Made by a program: the position numbers and the translations under genes. Shown piece after piece: positions 1-6,849 of a DNA stretch of 39,764 nucleotides. The first letter of the stretch is position 1. Every line of letters begins with the position of its first letter. The notes under the pieces are model-generated. The model made no database searches. It saw nothing but the letters and a program-made list of their open reading frames with translations, and had not been told where the DNA came from. This DNA comes from Planctomycetota bacterium (GTDB lineage Bacteria > Planctomycetota > Phycisphaerae > UBA1845): NCBI GenBank assembly GCA_016200265.1, contig JACQFE010000069.1, positions 1 through 39,764 of the forward strand, in the 5' to 3' direction.

Positions 1-2
1 GC

Positions 3-125
3 GACTATGAAAACTACGCCGCCCTGATGGACGCCGCGACCGACGCCTGGCGAAAAGCCGCCCTCAACCCCGAAATCATCAAGTCCGTATGCGAGGCCCC
101 GTATCTACACGGCGCACTTAATTAA
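3..125 (+). CDS. IS630-like transposase, C-terminal fragment (cut by window edge)
   Basis: Only the last 40 codons are in the window; the gene begins further left. The visible end has the pattern DY-x5-LMDA-x5-W-x6-NPEIIKSV, which resembles the C-terminal tail of IS630/Tc1-type DDE transposases, where a DA...AW stretch is followed by P-x-x-I-x-S. The catalytic DDE residues lie outside the window, so activity cannot be judged. The frame ends in TAA at 123-125 and no coding sequence continues. It marks the left side as a mobile-element neighbourhood, in keeping with the tRNA fragments and integrase remnant downstream. Family assignment rests on a short tail and is moderate at best. Confidence 0.5.
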   Translation, partial: DYENYAALMDAATDAWRKAALNPEIIKSVCEAPYLHGALN

Positions 126-316
126 TGGAATACGTATTACATACCAAGGCGCAAAAGCTATACGACCGTTGTGATGACAGCAAACCGAAGTAATGGCCAA
201 TCAACCGATTTAGGAACGCAGGGAAATGCCGCGGCATTGTCGCCGGTTTGTAGATGTGGTGCGCTGCGCCGTCATGTGGTCCGAGCATCTTTTGTGATGG
301 AAGTCATCGGTTTCCG

Positions 317-418
317 AAGCCCTTGTTTCTCAGCGATTTTCATGCTATAAGTCGCGTCATGGAACGCAGTTAGGATGGAGCGTCAAAACGGCTGCCGGCC
401 GACTCTTAATCGCTTGGT
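317..418 (+). repeat. 102-nt diverged repeat, copy A
   Basis: This stretch has a second copy of exactly the same length at 2953-3054. Both begin with AAGCCCTTG, share TGCTATAA about 27 nt in, and end with GACTC-x-TAATCGCTTGGT. The middle has diverged strongly. The 3' end overlaps a tRNA-like fragment (398-444). TGCTATAA resembles a -10 promoter element, which may be why it is conserved. The two copies bracket the racemase/SMP-30 operon. They look like two old integration-related modules rather than a simple tandem duplication. Confidence 0.55.
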
Positions 419-444
419 CGGGTGTTCAAGTCATTCGCAGCGCA
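398..444 (+). pseudogene. tRNA-Lys(CTT)-like 3' half, degenerate
   Basis: The geometry of a tRNA 3' half is intact. A 5-nt anticodon stem (398-402 with 410-414, 3 Watson-Crick pairs plus one wobble) encloses the 7-nt loop CTCTTAA with anticodon CTT at 405-407. A 5-nt variable region (415-419) follows. The T arm (420-424 with 432-436) has loop TTCAAGT. Seven acceptor nucleotides (437-443) and discriminator A444 complete it. No D arm or 5' acceptor strand is found upstream. It is therefore a fragment, not a functional tRNA, of the kind integrative elements leave at attachment sites. Confidence 0.45.
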
Positions 445-906
445 TCGTGTAGAAGTCCGTTTCGCAGTTCATACGTAGTTCTTGGCCACAATATTCAATC
501 TTCGGCGCATAACAAGCGTCACGAGCGGGGGGATGCAAAACCGAAGCCCAACGACGCCAAGAGACGGGGGGACATTCTCCCCGGCCTTGCAACGCCACCT
601 ACTGACTACAGCGCCATCGCGGCCTCGAGCATATTGGGAAAGCAAAGCCAAATCACACCGCCCTCACAATCGCATCAATAGCCAACCGATTGACTCAGCC
701 CGCAATCCAGTCAGGTTGTAAGTTTTCCAGATTGTTTGGTCATGCTTGTTCTTTCCGCAGACGCGCGGGCACCCGGACGGCGCGCCACTACGGAGACGGC
801 GAGGAGAATTCTCCTCGTAGCATCGCGGCTCGCGAGCAGACGTCAGGAATTCCTCGGAAACGTATGAGGAACTGGATCACGGATAACTCGGCGTCGGACC
901 GCGGGT

Positions 907-1827
907 CTACTCGGCGTTGGGAATCCTGACGATGCTGCCTTTTGCCTGCGGGTCGTTCGGATCCCTCACCACCGTGACGTACAATTCCTTTTCGCCGGGA
1001 CCGAACTCTACGTTGGTGGTGCCATCTCCCGCGGCGATCGGGAACACGTGGAGCAGTTTGCCGTCGGGAGAGATTTTCAGGATCTTCCCGCCGAACCACT
1101 GGGCGACGTACAAATTGCCCTTGCCATCGATCTTCATGCTGTCCGGTCCCAGCCACCAGGAATTGTTCTTGTTTGGCGTCAGGAGATTCAACAGCGCGAA
1201 ATTCTCGCGGTGACCGAGCGAACCGTCCCCATTGACCGTGAATTTCAGGATGCAGTTTCCGACGGTCTCGCTAACGTAGAGCGTCTTTTGGTCTGGGGAG
1301 ATACCGATGCCGTTGGCATAGTTGAGGTCGTTCGCGACCTCGACCCACTGCCGACTGCCGGGCGCGAGATAGAGAATCTTACCGACGACTGCGGTCGGCA
1401 CGCCCTGATAGGGGCCGAACACCGTGGCGTAGGCGCCACCATTGGCCGTGACCACGACGTCGTTGATGCCGCCATCGAACTTGCCGCCCTTATCGTCGGC
1501 GTCCCAGCGATGCAACAGCTTGCCGGTCATGTCGAGTTCCAGGATCGCGCCGTGCACGTCGGTGCACGCGACCAGGAAGGTATTCTGCTTTGTGAGCGAC
1601 AGGCCATTGTGACTGCAGCCGGGGAGGCTGTTCAGCACGGTGGTGGTCTTGCCATCCCACTTCGAGAGCGTACTGGATGTCCACGCCACGTAGTAGAGAT
1701 TCCCGTTCACGAACAGGGGTCCTTCGGGCCCGAGCACATCGCTCACGATAGTGACTTCTTCGGCTCGCGCTCCTGCGGCTGAGAGCATGATTCCGACGAC
1801 GATGCAGGTGAATCTTGCGGTCTTCAT
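907..1827 (-). CDS. Secreted SMP-30/gluconolactonase-like beta-propeller protein
   Basis: The 306-residue product starts with a signal peptide (basic MKTAR, hydrophobic stretch, likely cleavage after AGARA). Propeller-type repeats follow: NGIGISPDQKTLYVSE around residues 190-205, then GPDSMKIDGKGNLYVAQW and EFGPGEKELYVTVV nearer the C-terminus. This layout is typical of the SMP-30/gluconolactonase/LRE family and NHL-like propellers, which often hydrolyse lactones, but the exact substrate cannot be read from sequence. The ATG at 1825-1827 is chosen because GAGAGG lies just upstream and a signal peptide follows; a longer in-frame extension to 2115 only overlaps the preceding gene. It lies 11 bp after the racemase-like gene and is probably co-transcribed with it. 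Confidence 0.8.
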   Translation of the reverse strand: MKTARFTCIVVGIMLSAAGARAEEVTIVSDVLGPEGPLFVNGNLYYVAWTSSTLSKWDGKTTTVLNSLPGCSHNGLSLTKQNTFLVACTDVHGAILELDMTGKLLHRWDADDKGGKFDGGINDVVVTANGGAYATVFGPYQGVPTAVVGKILYLAPGSRQWVEVANDLNYANGIGISPDQKTLYVSETVGNCILKFTVNGDGSLGHRENFALLNLLTPNKNNSWWLGPDSMKIDGKGNLYVAQWFGGKILKISPDGKLLHVFPIAAGDGTTNVEFGPGEKELYVTVVRDPNDPQAKGSIVRIPNAE

Positions 1828-1838
1828 CCGAGGTCCTC

Positions 1839-2678
1839 TCAGTCGGTGGAGGCTGTCGAAGCGGGCTCCGGCGCTGTCCTGACTTGCAGCCAGCCTGACT
1901 TGATGGCAATCGAAGTATCGTTCACCGCCTCGGCTACCGCGTACTTGGCCAGCAAGCGAGTGGAGTCGAGCGTCGGCAGCGGCGAATTGGTCGGCGTGAT
2001 GATCAGTGGGATCTCTGTGCATCCGAGAATGACGCACTCCGCGCCTCTGTCTTTCAATTGCTGGATCGCATGCACAAACAGCGCAGTTGTTTCTGATGTG
2101 AAGGTCCCGCGGCAAAGCTCATCAAATATCGCTGAGTTCAATCGTTCTCGCGTCGATTCATCGGGCACGAGTCGTTCCATTTCGTGTTTCTTCAGGGCGT
2201 TGGAGTACACGGAGCCGGTCATCGTCCATTTTGTTCCCAAGAGTCCCACGCGCCGCCAGCCTTGGCGTGCAATCTCTCGGCAAACAACTTGTGCGATGTG
2301 CAGCCCCGGTAATGGCAGAGAATCGGCAGTCTGCTCCAGGACAAGATGAGCCGTGTTGTCAGGACAGACGTAAAAATCGGCGCCCGCATCGGTTACAAGC
2401 TGTACACCCCGTTTGAGGTGCTCGGCAACCAAGCCGTAGTCGCTTTTCTTCCAACCCTCCATGCTCAGTGCCATAGGCACTGCGCTCAGAACGATTGTGG
2501 GGTGCATGTGCGGGCCGAGCAGTCTGCTTCCCTCGTGGCATGCGGTGAGAAAGCAAAGCGACGCTCCCTCAGCACTATGGGCAACGATTCCGATAGATTT
2601 TGCGGCGGCGGTTGGCTTGCTGTGCGCTTGATTCACGGGCTCACACTCCATCTCATAGGCCGCGATTGTATTGTGCAA
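1839..2678 (-). CDS. Aspartate/glutamate racemase family protein
   Basis: The roughly 279-residue protein has both cysteine motifs of the cofactor-independent Asp/Glu/hydantoin racemase superfamily. CPDNTAH near residue 106 carries the first catalytic Cys with the N-T pair, and GCTEIPLI near residue 220 carries the second. The core begins at KSIGIVAHSAEGA around residue 28, so roughly 25 residues precede the usual start; a second ATG at 2651 (MECEPVNQ) is an alternative. Members interconvert L- and D-amino acids or act on related alpha-substituted acids. It is first in an operon with the SMP-30-like gene, which suggests a small catabolic or cell-wall-related pair, but the substrate is unknown. 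Confidence 0.82.
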   Translation of the reverse strand: MHNTIAAYEMECEPVNQAHSKPTAAAKSIGIVAHSAEGASLCFLTACHEGSRLLGPHMHPTIVLSAVPMALSMEGWKKSDYGLVAEHLKRGVQLVTDAGADFYVCPDNTAHLVLEQTADSLPLPGLHIAQVVCREIARQGWRRVGLLGTKWTMTGSVYSNALKKHEMERLVPDESTRERLNSAIFDELCRGTFTSETTALFVHAIQQLKDRGAECVILGCTEIPLIITPTNSPLPTLDSTRLLAKYAVAEAVNDTSIAIKSGWLQVRTAPEPASTASTD

Positions 2679-2871
2679 AGAGCCTTGCAGTCGAATCCTG
2701 ACCCTTCTCGTGTTGATACGAGCAAGTTCGGGACGCGGTCACGTTGGGCCGGATTCTTTGTTTCCCCGGCCCGCCGGTACCCCAGTTAGCGCATGCCGGC
2801 ATTTCCAATTCGGAGAGCATAAAAAGTTCCCAATTCGACGTCGCTGCTGCACAAGTGAAAACGAAATACGA

Positions 2872-2891
2872 TTTACATTGGTTTTACATTG
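2872..2891. promoter_or_regulatory. Direct 9-bp repeat, possible operator
   Basis: TTTACATTG occurs twice with an 11-bp period (2872 and 2883), about one helical turn. It lies roughly 200 bp upstream of the racemase start on the minus strand. Direct repeats on one DNA face are common regulator binding sites. The distance is large and no regulator gene is nearby, so this is only a candidate. Confidence 0.2.
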
Positions 2892-2952
2892 TGGACGGTT
2901 GCGGCTCAGTGTGGCGGGCGAGCGAAGCGGCACGCATCTCTACTTTTTCGTA

Positions 2953-3054
2953 AAGCCCTTGAAACACAGGCATTTCCGTGCTATAAACCCATCAAGTGGC
3001 GTGGGTTGTGAAGCGCTAAAAAAAGGGGCTGCAGCTGACTCATAATCGCTTGGT
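2953..3054 (+). repeat. 102-nt diverged repeat, copy B with Met-like tRNA remnant
   Basis: This is the second copy of the 317-418 repeat, same length and same orientation, best conserved at both ends and at TGCTATAA. Its 3' end forms an anticodon arm with loop CTCATAA (anticodon CAT at 3041-3043, stem 3034-3038 with 3046-3050, three Watson-Crick or wobble pairs next to the loop). The following sequence ACTGAGGGCCCACC looks like a T arm that has lost its loop. It cannot make a tRNA. Confidence 0.5.
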
Positions 3055-3291
3055 AACTGAGGGCCCACCTGATGCACCAATCGGAATATCAAATGATCCA
3101 TCCACGAAAAACACGCGACACTGTCGATCGCTACGACCTTTCCTCAGCGCCGGCGTCATCTCGACGTCAGTTTCCACACTGTTTGGTGTTGGAATCCACT
3201 TGGCTTTGAGTCGGCAACGAGTAGGCAACCCGTTTTGACGTCCCAAGAACGCGGGTAAAGACAGGCGGGAGGATGACTTATGAGCGGCATT

Positions 3292-3338
3292 TCTGCTTTG
3301 GGAGCAGGAAGTCGCAGGTTCGAATCCTGTCGCCCCGA
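3292..3338 (+). tRNA. tRNA-Pro(TGG), 3' half only (attachment-site remnant)
   Basis: From anticodon arm to discriminator base this is a well-formed tRNA-Pro. The stem 3292-3296 pairs with 3304-3308 around loop TTTGGGA (anticodon TGG at 3299-3301). The variable region is 5 nt. The T stem 3314-3318 pairs with 3326-3330 around TTCGAAT. The acceptor strand CGCCCCG is followed by A3338. The matching 5' strand (CGGGGCG) and D arm are absent upstream. A 3' half next to an integrase start is what an integrative element carries to restore its target tRNA, so this is read as an att remnant, not an expressed tRNA. Confidence 0.75.
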
Positions 3339-3412
3339 TTTCGTGTAACATCGGTCGAACACTGGAGTTGGCGTACCCGTCTAAGTCGGACGGCGCGGCC
3401 TGGAAGCCTGAT

Positions 3413-3437
3413 TGAATCCGGTAGTCAATCGGATTCA
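3413..3437 (+). terminator. Hairpin between tRNA fragment and integrase remnant
   Basis: TGAATCCG (3413-3420) pairs perfectly with CGGATTCA (3430-3437) across a 9-nt loop, followed by AGCTTTC rather than a true T-run. It lies 20 nt upstream of the integrase remnant ATG. It could be a weak terminator, a leader hairpin, or an arm site for the recombinase. The structure is visible; the role is inference. Confidence 0.3.
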
Positions 3438-3455
3438 GCTTTCGGAGAGTCGCGC

Positions 3456-3794
3456 ATGACAACCAATCTAACACTTCGAGCGCCGTCGTATCGTCGTCAC
3501 CGAGCATCCGGTCAAGCGGTGGTGACCGTCTGCGGCAAGGATCATTTCCTTGGCGAATTCGACACATCGGAAATGGGAAATGTCGAGTGGAGACGTGCCG
3601 ATTCGATCTTGGTCTTTTCAAACTTCTCACTACATTCTTCAATCTTTGCCTTAGTGCCACGCCGTGGCGCAAATGGAAAAATCGTACTTTCCAAACGAAG
3701 CCATTTGAGAGCGTCACTGACCACGCCAAAAAATGCCGCCGCAGGCACAATGGGTCCAATAACGTGCTTCATTTTGTCGTTCCATTCGCTGTGA
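3456..3794 (+). pseudogene. Tyrosine integrase, N-terminal remnant
   Basis: The first roughly 38 codons read MTTNLTLRAPSYRRH, then SGQAVVTVCGKDHFLGEFDT. This matches the N-terminal signature of planctomycete phage-type integrases (P-x-Y-x-x-H-K/R-x-S-GQAVVT-x-x-G-x-x-x-x-LG-x-x). After about codon 40 the similarity stops. The frame runs on for 112 residues with no integrase character, and the catalytic RHRY domain (normally some 250 residues further on) is missing. The gene is thus truncated, probably by deletion or recombination near 3570. It lies 117 bp downstream of the tRNA-Pro 3' half, the usual place for an integrase in a tRNA-targeting element. Confidence 0.65.
3542..3772 (-). CDS. Possible small membrane protein, unrecognised
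   Basis: This 76-residue frame starts at ATG 3772 with a hydrophobic stretch (HVIGPIVPAAAFFGVV) and continues with a charged, lysine- and glutamate-rich tail. It runs antisense to the decayed part of the integrase frame and its end overlaps the conserved integrase codons. The ribosome-binding site is poor. It could be a real small gene brought in by the event that truncated the integrase, or chance. Confidence 0.2.
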   Translation of the reverse strand: MKHVIGPIVPAAAFFGVVSDALKWLRLESTIFPFAPRRGTKAKIEECSEKFEKTKIESARLHSTFPISDVSNSPRK

Positions 3795-3809
3795 AAGCAC
3801 GATATAATC
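3781..3809 (+). promoter_or_regulatory. Sigma70-like promoter candidate upstream of the fibre-like gene
   Basis: A perfect TATAAT lies at 3804-3809 with TTCCAT 17 nt upstream (3781-3786), a weak -35. Transcription would begin near 3816 and give a 170-nt leader before the ATG at 3988. A second possible -35, TTGACA at 3893-3898, has no good -10 downstream. Confidence 0.4.
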
Positions 3810-3905
3810 GGGTCATTCATGGGGGTGGGTTTCAACTCACTGTGGGGGGAGCTTAGGGGCTTCCAGCAATGGCCTTACGGCCCGTGGCAAAGTTGACAGG
3901 CCGTT

Positions 3906-3957
3906 TGTGGCACCCGTTTTTAGCGGGTGAAAACACGGTTAGCAGACCCATGCCACA
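3906..3957 (+). promoter_or_regulatory. Structured 5' leader of the fibre-like gene
   Basis: TGTGGCA (3906-3912) can pair with TGCCACA (3951-3957). Alternatively CACCCG (3911-3916) can pair with CGGGTG (3924-3929) around TTTTTAG. The two share bases 3911-3912, so they compete in part, a layout compatible with a switchable leader, but no known riboswitch class is recognised. The region ends 18 nt before the strong AAGGAGAG at 3976-3983. Confidence 0.25.
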
Positions 3958-3987
3958 GTTTCACCACTGGCTATTAAGGAGAGGGTC

Positions 3988-6462
3988 ATGTTTCGTTGCT
4001 CAATTCCACGGCGCGTCGGATCAATCGTGTGCTTGCTGGCGTGCGCCGCAATTGCCGATCCGCTGAATCATACCTTCACCTATCAAGGCCAACTCAAGCA
4101 AAACGGCGCGCCGATCAACGCGACGCACGCCATGGAATTTCGCTTGTTTGACGCGGCGACCACGCCGCCAGGTGTACAGCTTGGAAACGCGATTCAACTT
4201 TCTGTCGCCGTCGAGAATGGCCTTTTCACGGTGACACTCAATGACACTGATCAATTCGGAGCTGACCCGTTCGATGGGAACGATCGCTGGCTCGAAGTCA
4301 CCGTCGAGGGAACGACGCTCTCGCCACGCCAGAAATTGACGCCCACGCCGTACGCCCTACAAACGCGGGGAATCTTTGTGAGTGACAACGGGCATGTCGG
4401 GATCGGTCCCGGACCGTTCGTTCCGGACGCAAACTTGCAAGTGGGAATCGATCCGTTTACTAACGGAACATTCGGCGGCACCAACCTTCAAATCGGCGAT
4501 ACGTTTGCCGCACAACTGATACTCGGCCGCCCAGGTGCTGATCTCATCCAAATCATCACGTCGACCTTTGGCAACAGCTTGAATGTGATCGGTGTAGGAG
4601 GATTGGAATTGGGTACGGGTCCGAACCTGCAAGGGGCATTTACGCGCCTATTCATCTCACCCTCAGGAAATGTCGGGATCGGCACGACGACTCCGACTGA
4701 ACATCTTTCGATCAACGGCAACGTTGCCCTGACCGGCAGCGGCTTATACGAAGGAATCAACGGATCTTTAGGTTTCCTATCAGACATCGGACTCGGCCAG
4801 GGCGGAGTGCGACTAAGCAGTCAAAGCAATATCGACGTGATCCTTGATTCCGACAACAACAGCACGGATTCGTCGTTCCGAATTATGGTGAACAATGCGA
4901 GTCGCCAGGTGGGCGGCCCCGTATTTCTCATAAATGAAAGGGGCAATGTGGCAATTGGGCGCTCCAGCACCGATCCCAATAGCCGTGTGGAAATCGGCGG
5001 AGTGACAGACTCATTTGCGCCAACGATCCCTCCGAACACCGAAGTCGTCATTCAGCACCTGTTGAATACTGCCATTCCATCGGGGTTCACCAGCACCACC
5101 GCCGACCTCAAGCTTCAAGTGACGCGAGATCGTTCCTCCCCCACTTTCACGAGAACGCAAACCACTGGCTTCTTGACTGCGGAGGTGAATGAGGACGGAT
5201 CGCAGCTCTTGCATATGTTTGCATCAAGCGACAATACAGACATTGCTTTTGAGACGAGTGCAGGTGAAGCGATGCGGGTGACCGCGACACGCCGGGTCGG
5301 CATCGGTACGTCGACGCCGGACAACACTCTACACGTGCAGAAGGCGTCGGCCGGCACGATCACAGGGCACGTCAATGCTCCCTTGGTCGTCGAAAACAGC
5401 GGCAACACGTACGTCAACCTCCTCTCACCCGACGCCAACGAGTCGGGCATTTTGTTCGGCAAGCCGACGGGTGGTAACGTGGCCGGTGGAATTGTCTATG
5501 ACAACGTGGCAACTCCCGACGGGTTGCAGTTTCGCACGAATGGGAACGCCACGCGCATGGTCATCGACTCGACAGGTGATGTGGGCATTGGAACAACGTC
5601 TCCCAGCAACCGTTTGACCGTGAGTGGAAGCGCCAATTTCACGGGAAACGTCGGCATCGGTGTCGCGGCACCGGACACGCCGCTTGACGTCGCACGTACC
5701 TCTGGCACTGTGGGCGCATTCAACCGCTTATCCACGGATGGAGTGGTGGTTTCCATTCAGAAGGATGGAGCCACGCAAGGAACAATTTCGGTTTCCGGCA
5801 CAACCGTCAGTTACAACGCATTCACCGGCTCGCATTATGGGTGGTCGATCGGCTCGATTCCCCCTGGAATGTTGGTTTCCATGACTGGAGAGAATCGTCG
5901 GTTTGGCGATCGCGAAGGTTCTGAGGTTGTATACGGTGTCATGGAAACCGTTAGAGCCAATGACCCGGCATGTCTCGGCGCCTGCATGGGCCCGGAGGAA
6001 AGCAACAAGGCTCCAGGTCCGGAGAATCCCTTGCTCGTCGCGGCCGTCGGCAATGGGGAAATGTGGGTCGTGGACGGGGGCACCGGAGACTTTGAACCCG
6101 GAGATTATTTAATCACATCTGAAGTCAGCGGATGCGCGATGAAGGACGATCCGACGCGATTCCCCGTCGGACATGTGATCGCTAGGGCGGCCGACCGCGT
6201 GCATTGGGCGGACCACGCTTATGGGGAGCATGGCCAGCGCAGGGCCCAGATATCCGTTCTATTCACTTCCTTCGAGCGAATCGGCAATCCCATTGCCGCC
6301 CAGTTCCAGGCTACCGTAGTGACGGGATTCAAACAGGCAATGGCTGCCATGACGTGCGAGGACTCCGCACGGATCCTGGAAAAGGATCGGAAGATCGCAG
6401 CGCTTGAAGCGCGCCTTGAGCGGATCGAAGCTTTGATGCCGCACGCCGAAATCCGTCATTAA
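3988..6462 (+). CDS. Secreted fibre-like protein with VGIG repeats
   Basis: This 824-residue protein starts 4 nt after the strong Shine-Dalgarno AAGGAGAG. After a signal peptide (hydrophobic VGSIVCLLACAAIA), residues 29-127 form a domain opening with FTYQGQLKQNGAPI and closing with LSPRQKLTPTPYAL. This domain is common at the start of large secreted bacterial proteins. Six units of the form GNVGIGTTTP followed by LxVxG occur near residues 136, 228, 320, 437, 531 and 555, as in phage-tail-fibre-like surface proteins. The last 190 residues form a separate domain with cysteines (CLGACMG, SGCAMKD) and a terminal heptad coiled coil (about 795-816), suggesting trimer formation. There is no recognisable S74 chaperone signature. 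Probably an exported surface fibre; ligand unknown. Confidence 0.7.
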   Translation: MFRCSIPRRVGSIVCLLACAAIADPLNHTFTYQGQLKQNGAPINATHAMEFRLFDAATTPPGVQLGNAIQLSVAVENGLFTVTLNDTDQFGADPFDGNDRWLEVTVEGTTLSPRQKLTPTPYALQTRGIFVSDNGHVGIGPGPFVPDANLQVGIDPFTNGTFGGTNLQIGDTFAAQLILGRPGADLIQIITSTFGNSLNVIGVGGLELGTGPNLQGAFTRLFISPSGNVGIGTTTPTEHLSINGNVALTGSGLYEGINGSLGFLSDIGLGQGGVRLSSQSNIDVILDSDNNSTDSSFRIMVNNASRQVGGPVFLINERGNVAIGRSSTDPNSRVEIGGVTDSFAPTIPPNTEVVIQHLLNTAIPSGFTSTTADLKLQVTRDRSSPTFTRTQTTGFLTAEVNEDGSQLLHMFASSDNTDIAFETSAGEAMRVTATRRVGIGTSTPDNTLHVQKASAGTITGHVNAPLVVENSGNTYVNLLSPDANESGILFGKPTGGNVAGGIVYDNVATPDGLQFRTNGNATRMVIDSTGDVGIGTTSPSNRLTVSGSANFTGNVGIGVAAPDTPLDVARTSGTVGAFNRLSTDGVVVSIQKDGATQGTISVSGTTVSYNAFTGSHYGWSIGSIPPGMLVSMTGENRRFGDREGSEVVYGVMETVRANDPACLGACMGPEESNKAPGPENPLLVAAVGNGEMWVVDGGTGDFEPGDYLITSEVSGCAMKDDPTRFPVGHVIARAADRVHWADHAYGEHGQRRAQISVLFTSFERIGNPIAAQFQATVVTGFKQAMAAMTCEDSARILEKDRKIAALEARLERIEALMPHAEIRH

Positions 6463-6573
6463 GATGGTAAGCAGAATGACGCACAAATCGGTAAAGGAGA
6501 GGATTGATCGCCATTTACCGTTCAATTCGCTTGCAATTTCTCCTACGCATCGCGCAGCTCTCGTGCCCGGTAT

Positions 6574-6777
6574 TCAAACCCGACGAGCCCAAGCTTCTTG
6601 GCGTCGTCCGCGCCCGCTAACCGACATGGCGTAGATTTCGTCCATGCGTGCGGCGATGAATTCTTCGAGCATTGCCATGGCGAGGTACATCGGGCTGCGG
6701 GTCCATCCAAATTCGGCGAGCGTTGCAGCGAACCGAGAATGGTCTGGACAATTATTTCCGCCAGTCGGGATGATCGC
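6574..6777 (-). pseudogene. Decayed coding sequence, unidentified
   Basis: On the minus strand one frame reads protein-like text, including AEFGWTRSPMYLAMAMLEEF and then AARMDEIYAMSV, before a stop at 6574-6576. A neighbouring frame just upstream reads MELVVSLSDHPDWRK before a stop. The two look like parts of one gene split by frameshift. No family is recognised. The rest of 6463-6849 shows nothing else. Confidence 0.25.
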
Positions 6778-6849
6778 TCAAGGATACGACCAATTCCATC
6801 GTCGTGATGCCGCATGAGAAATTGAAAGCTCGATACGCGATGTTGTGAA

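Larger units (their letters stand above)
126..906. other. Gene-poor region with a tRNA-like repeat
   Basis: No convincing gene is seen in these 781 bases. Short open frames at 469-721 on both strands have no recognisable content. The only structured element is the repeat and tRNA-Lys-like fragment at 317-444. Position 907 is the stop of the minus-strand SMP-30-like gene, so the right part of this stretch is its 3' flank; no clear terminator hairpin with a T-run was found. Confidence 0.5.
2679..3291. other. Intergenic region with promoter-side repeats and tRNA-like remnants
   Basis: No gene is supported here. The left part should hold the promoter of the minus-strand racemase operon and includes a direct repeat of TTTACATTG at 2872-2880 and 2883-2891. 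The right part contains repeat copy B and a Met-like tRNA remnant, followed by about 200 nt with no recognisable signal before the tRNA-Pro fragment. Confidence 0.5.

Noticed and set aside
1828..2115. N-terminal extension of the SMP-30-like frame
   Set aside because: It overlaps most of the end of the racemase-like gene in another frame, lacks a ribosome-binding site, and the signal peptide begins at 1827.
3040..3759. Long minus-strand frame containing GATGFEPATS
   Set aside because: That text is the well-known false translation of the antisense of a tRNA 3' end (here tRNA-Pro at 3292-3338); the rest of the frame has no protein character and runs antisense to the integrase remnant.
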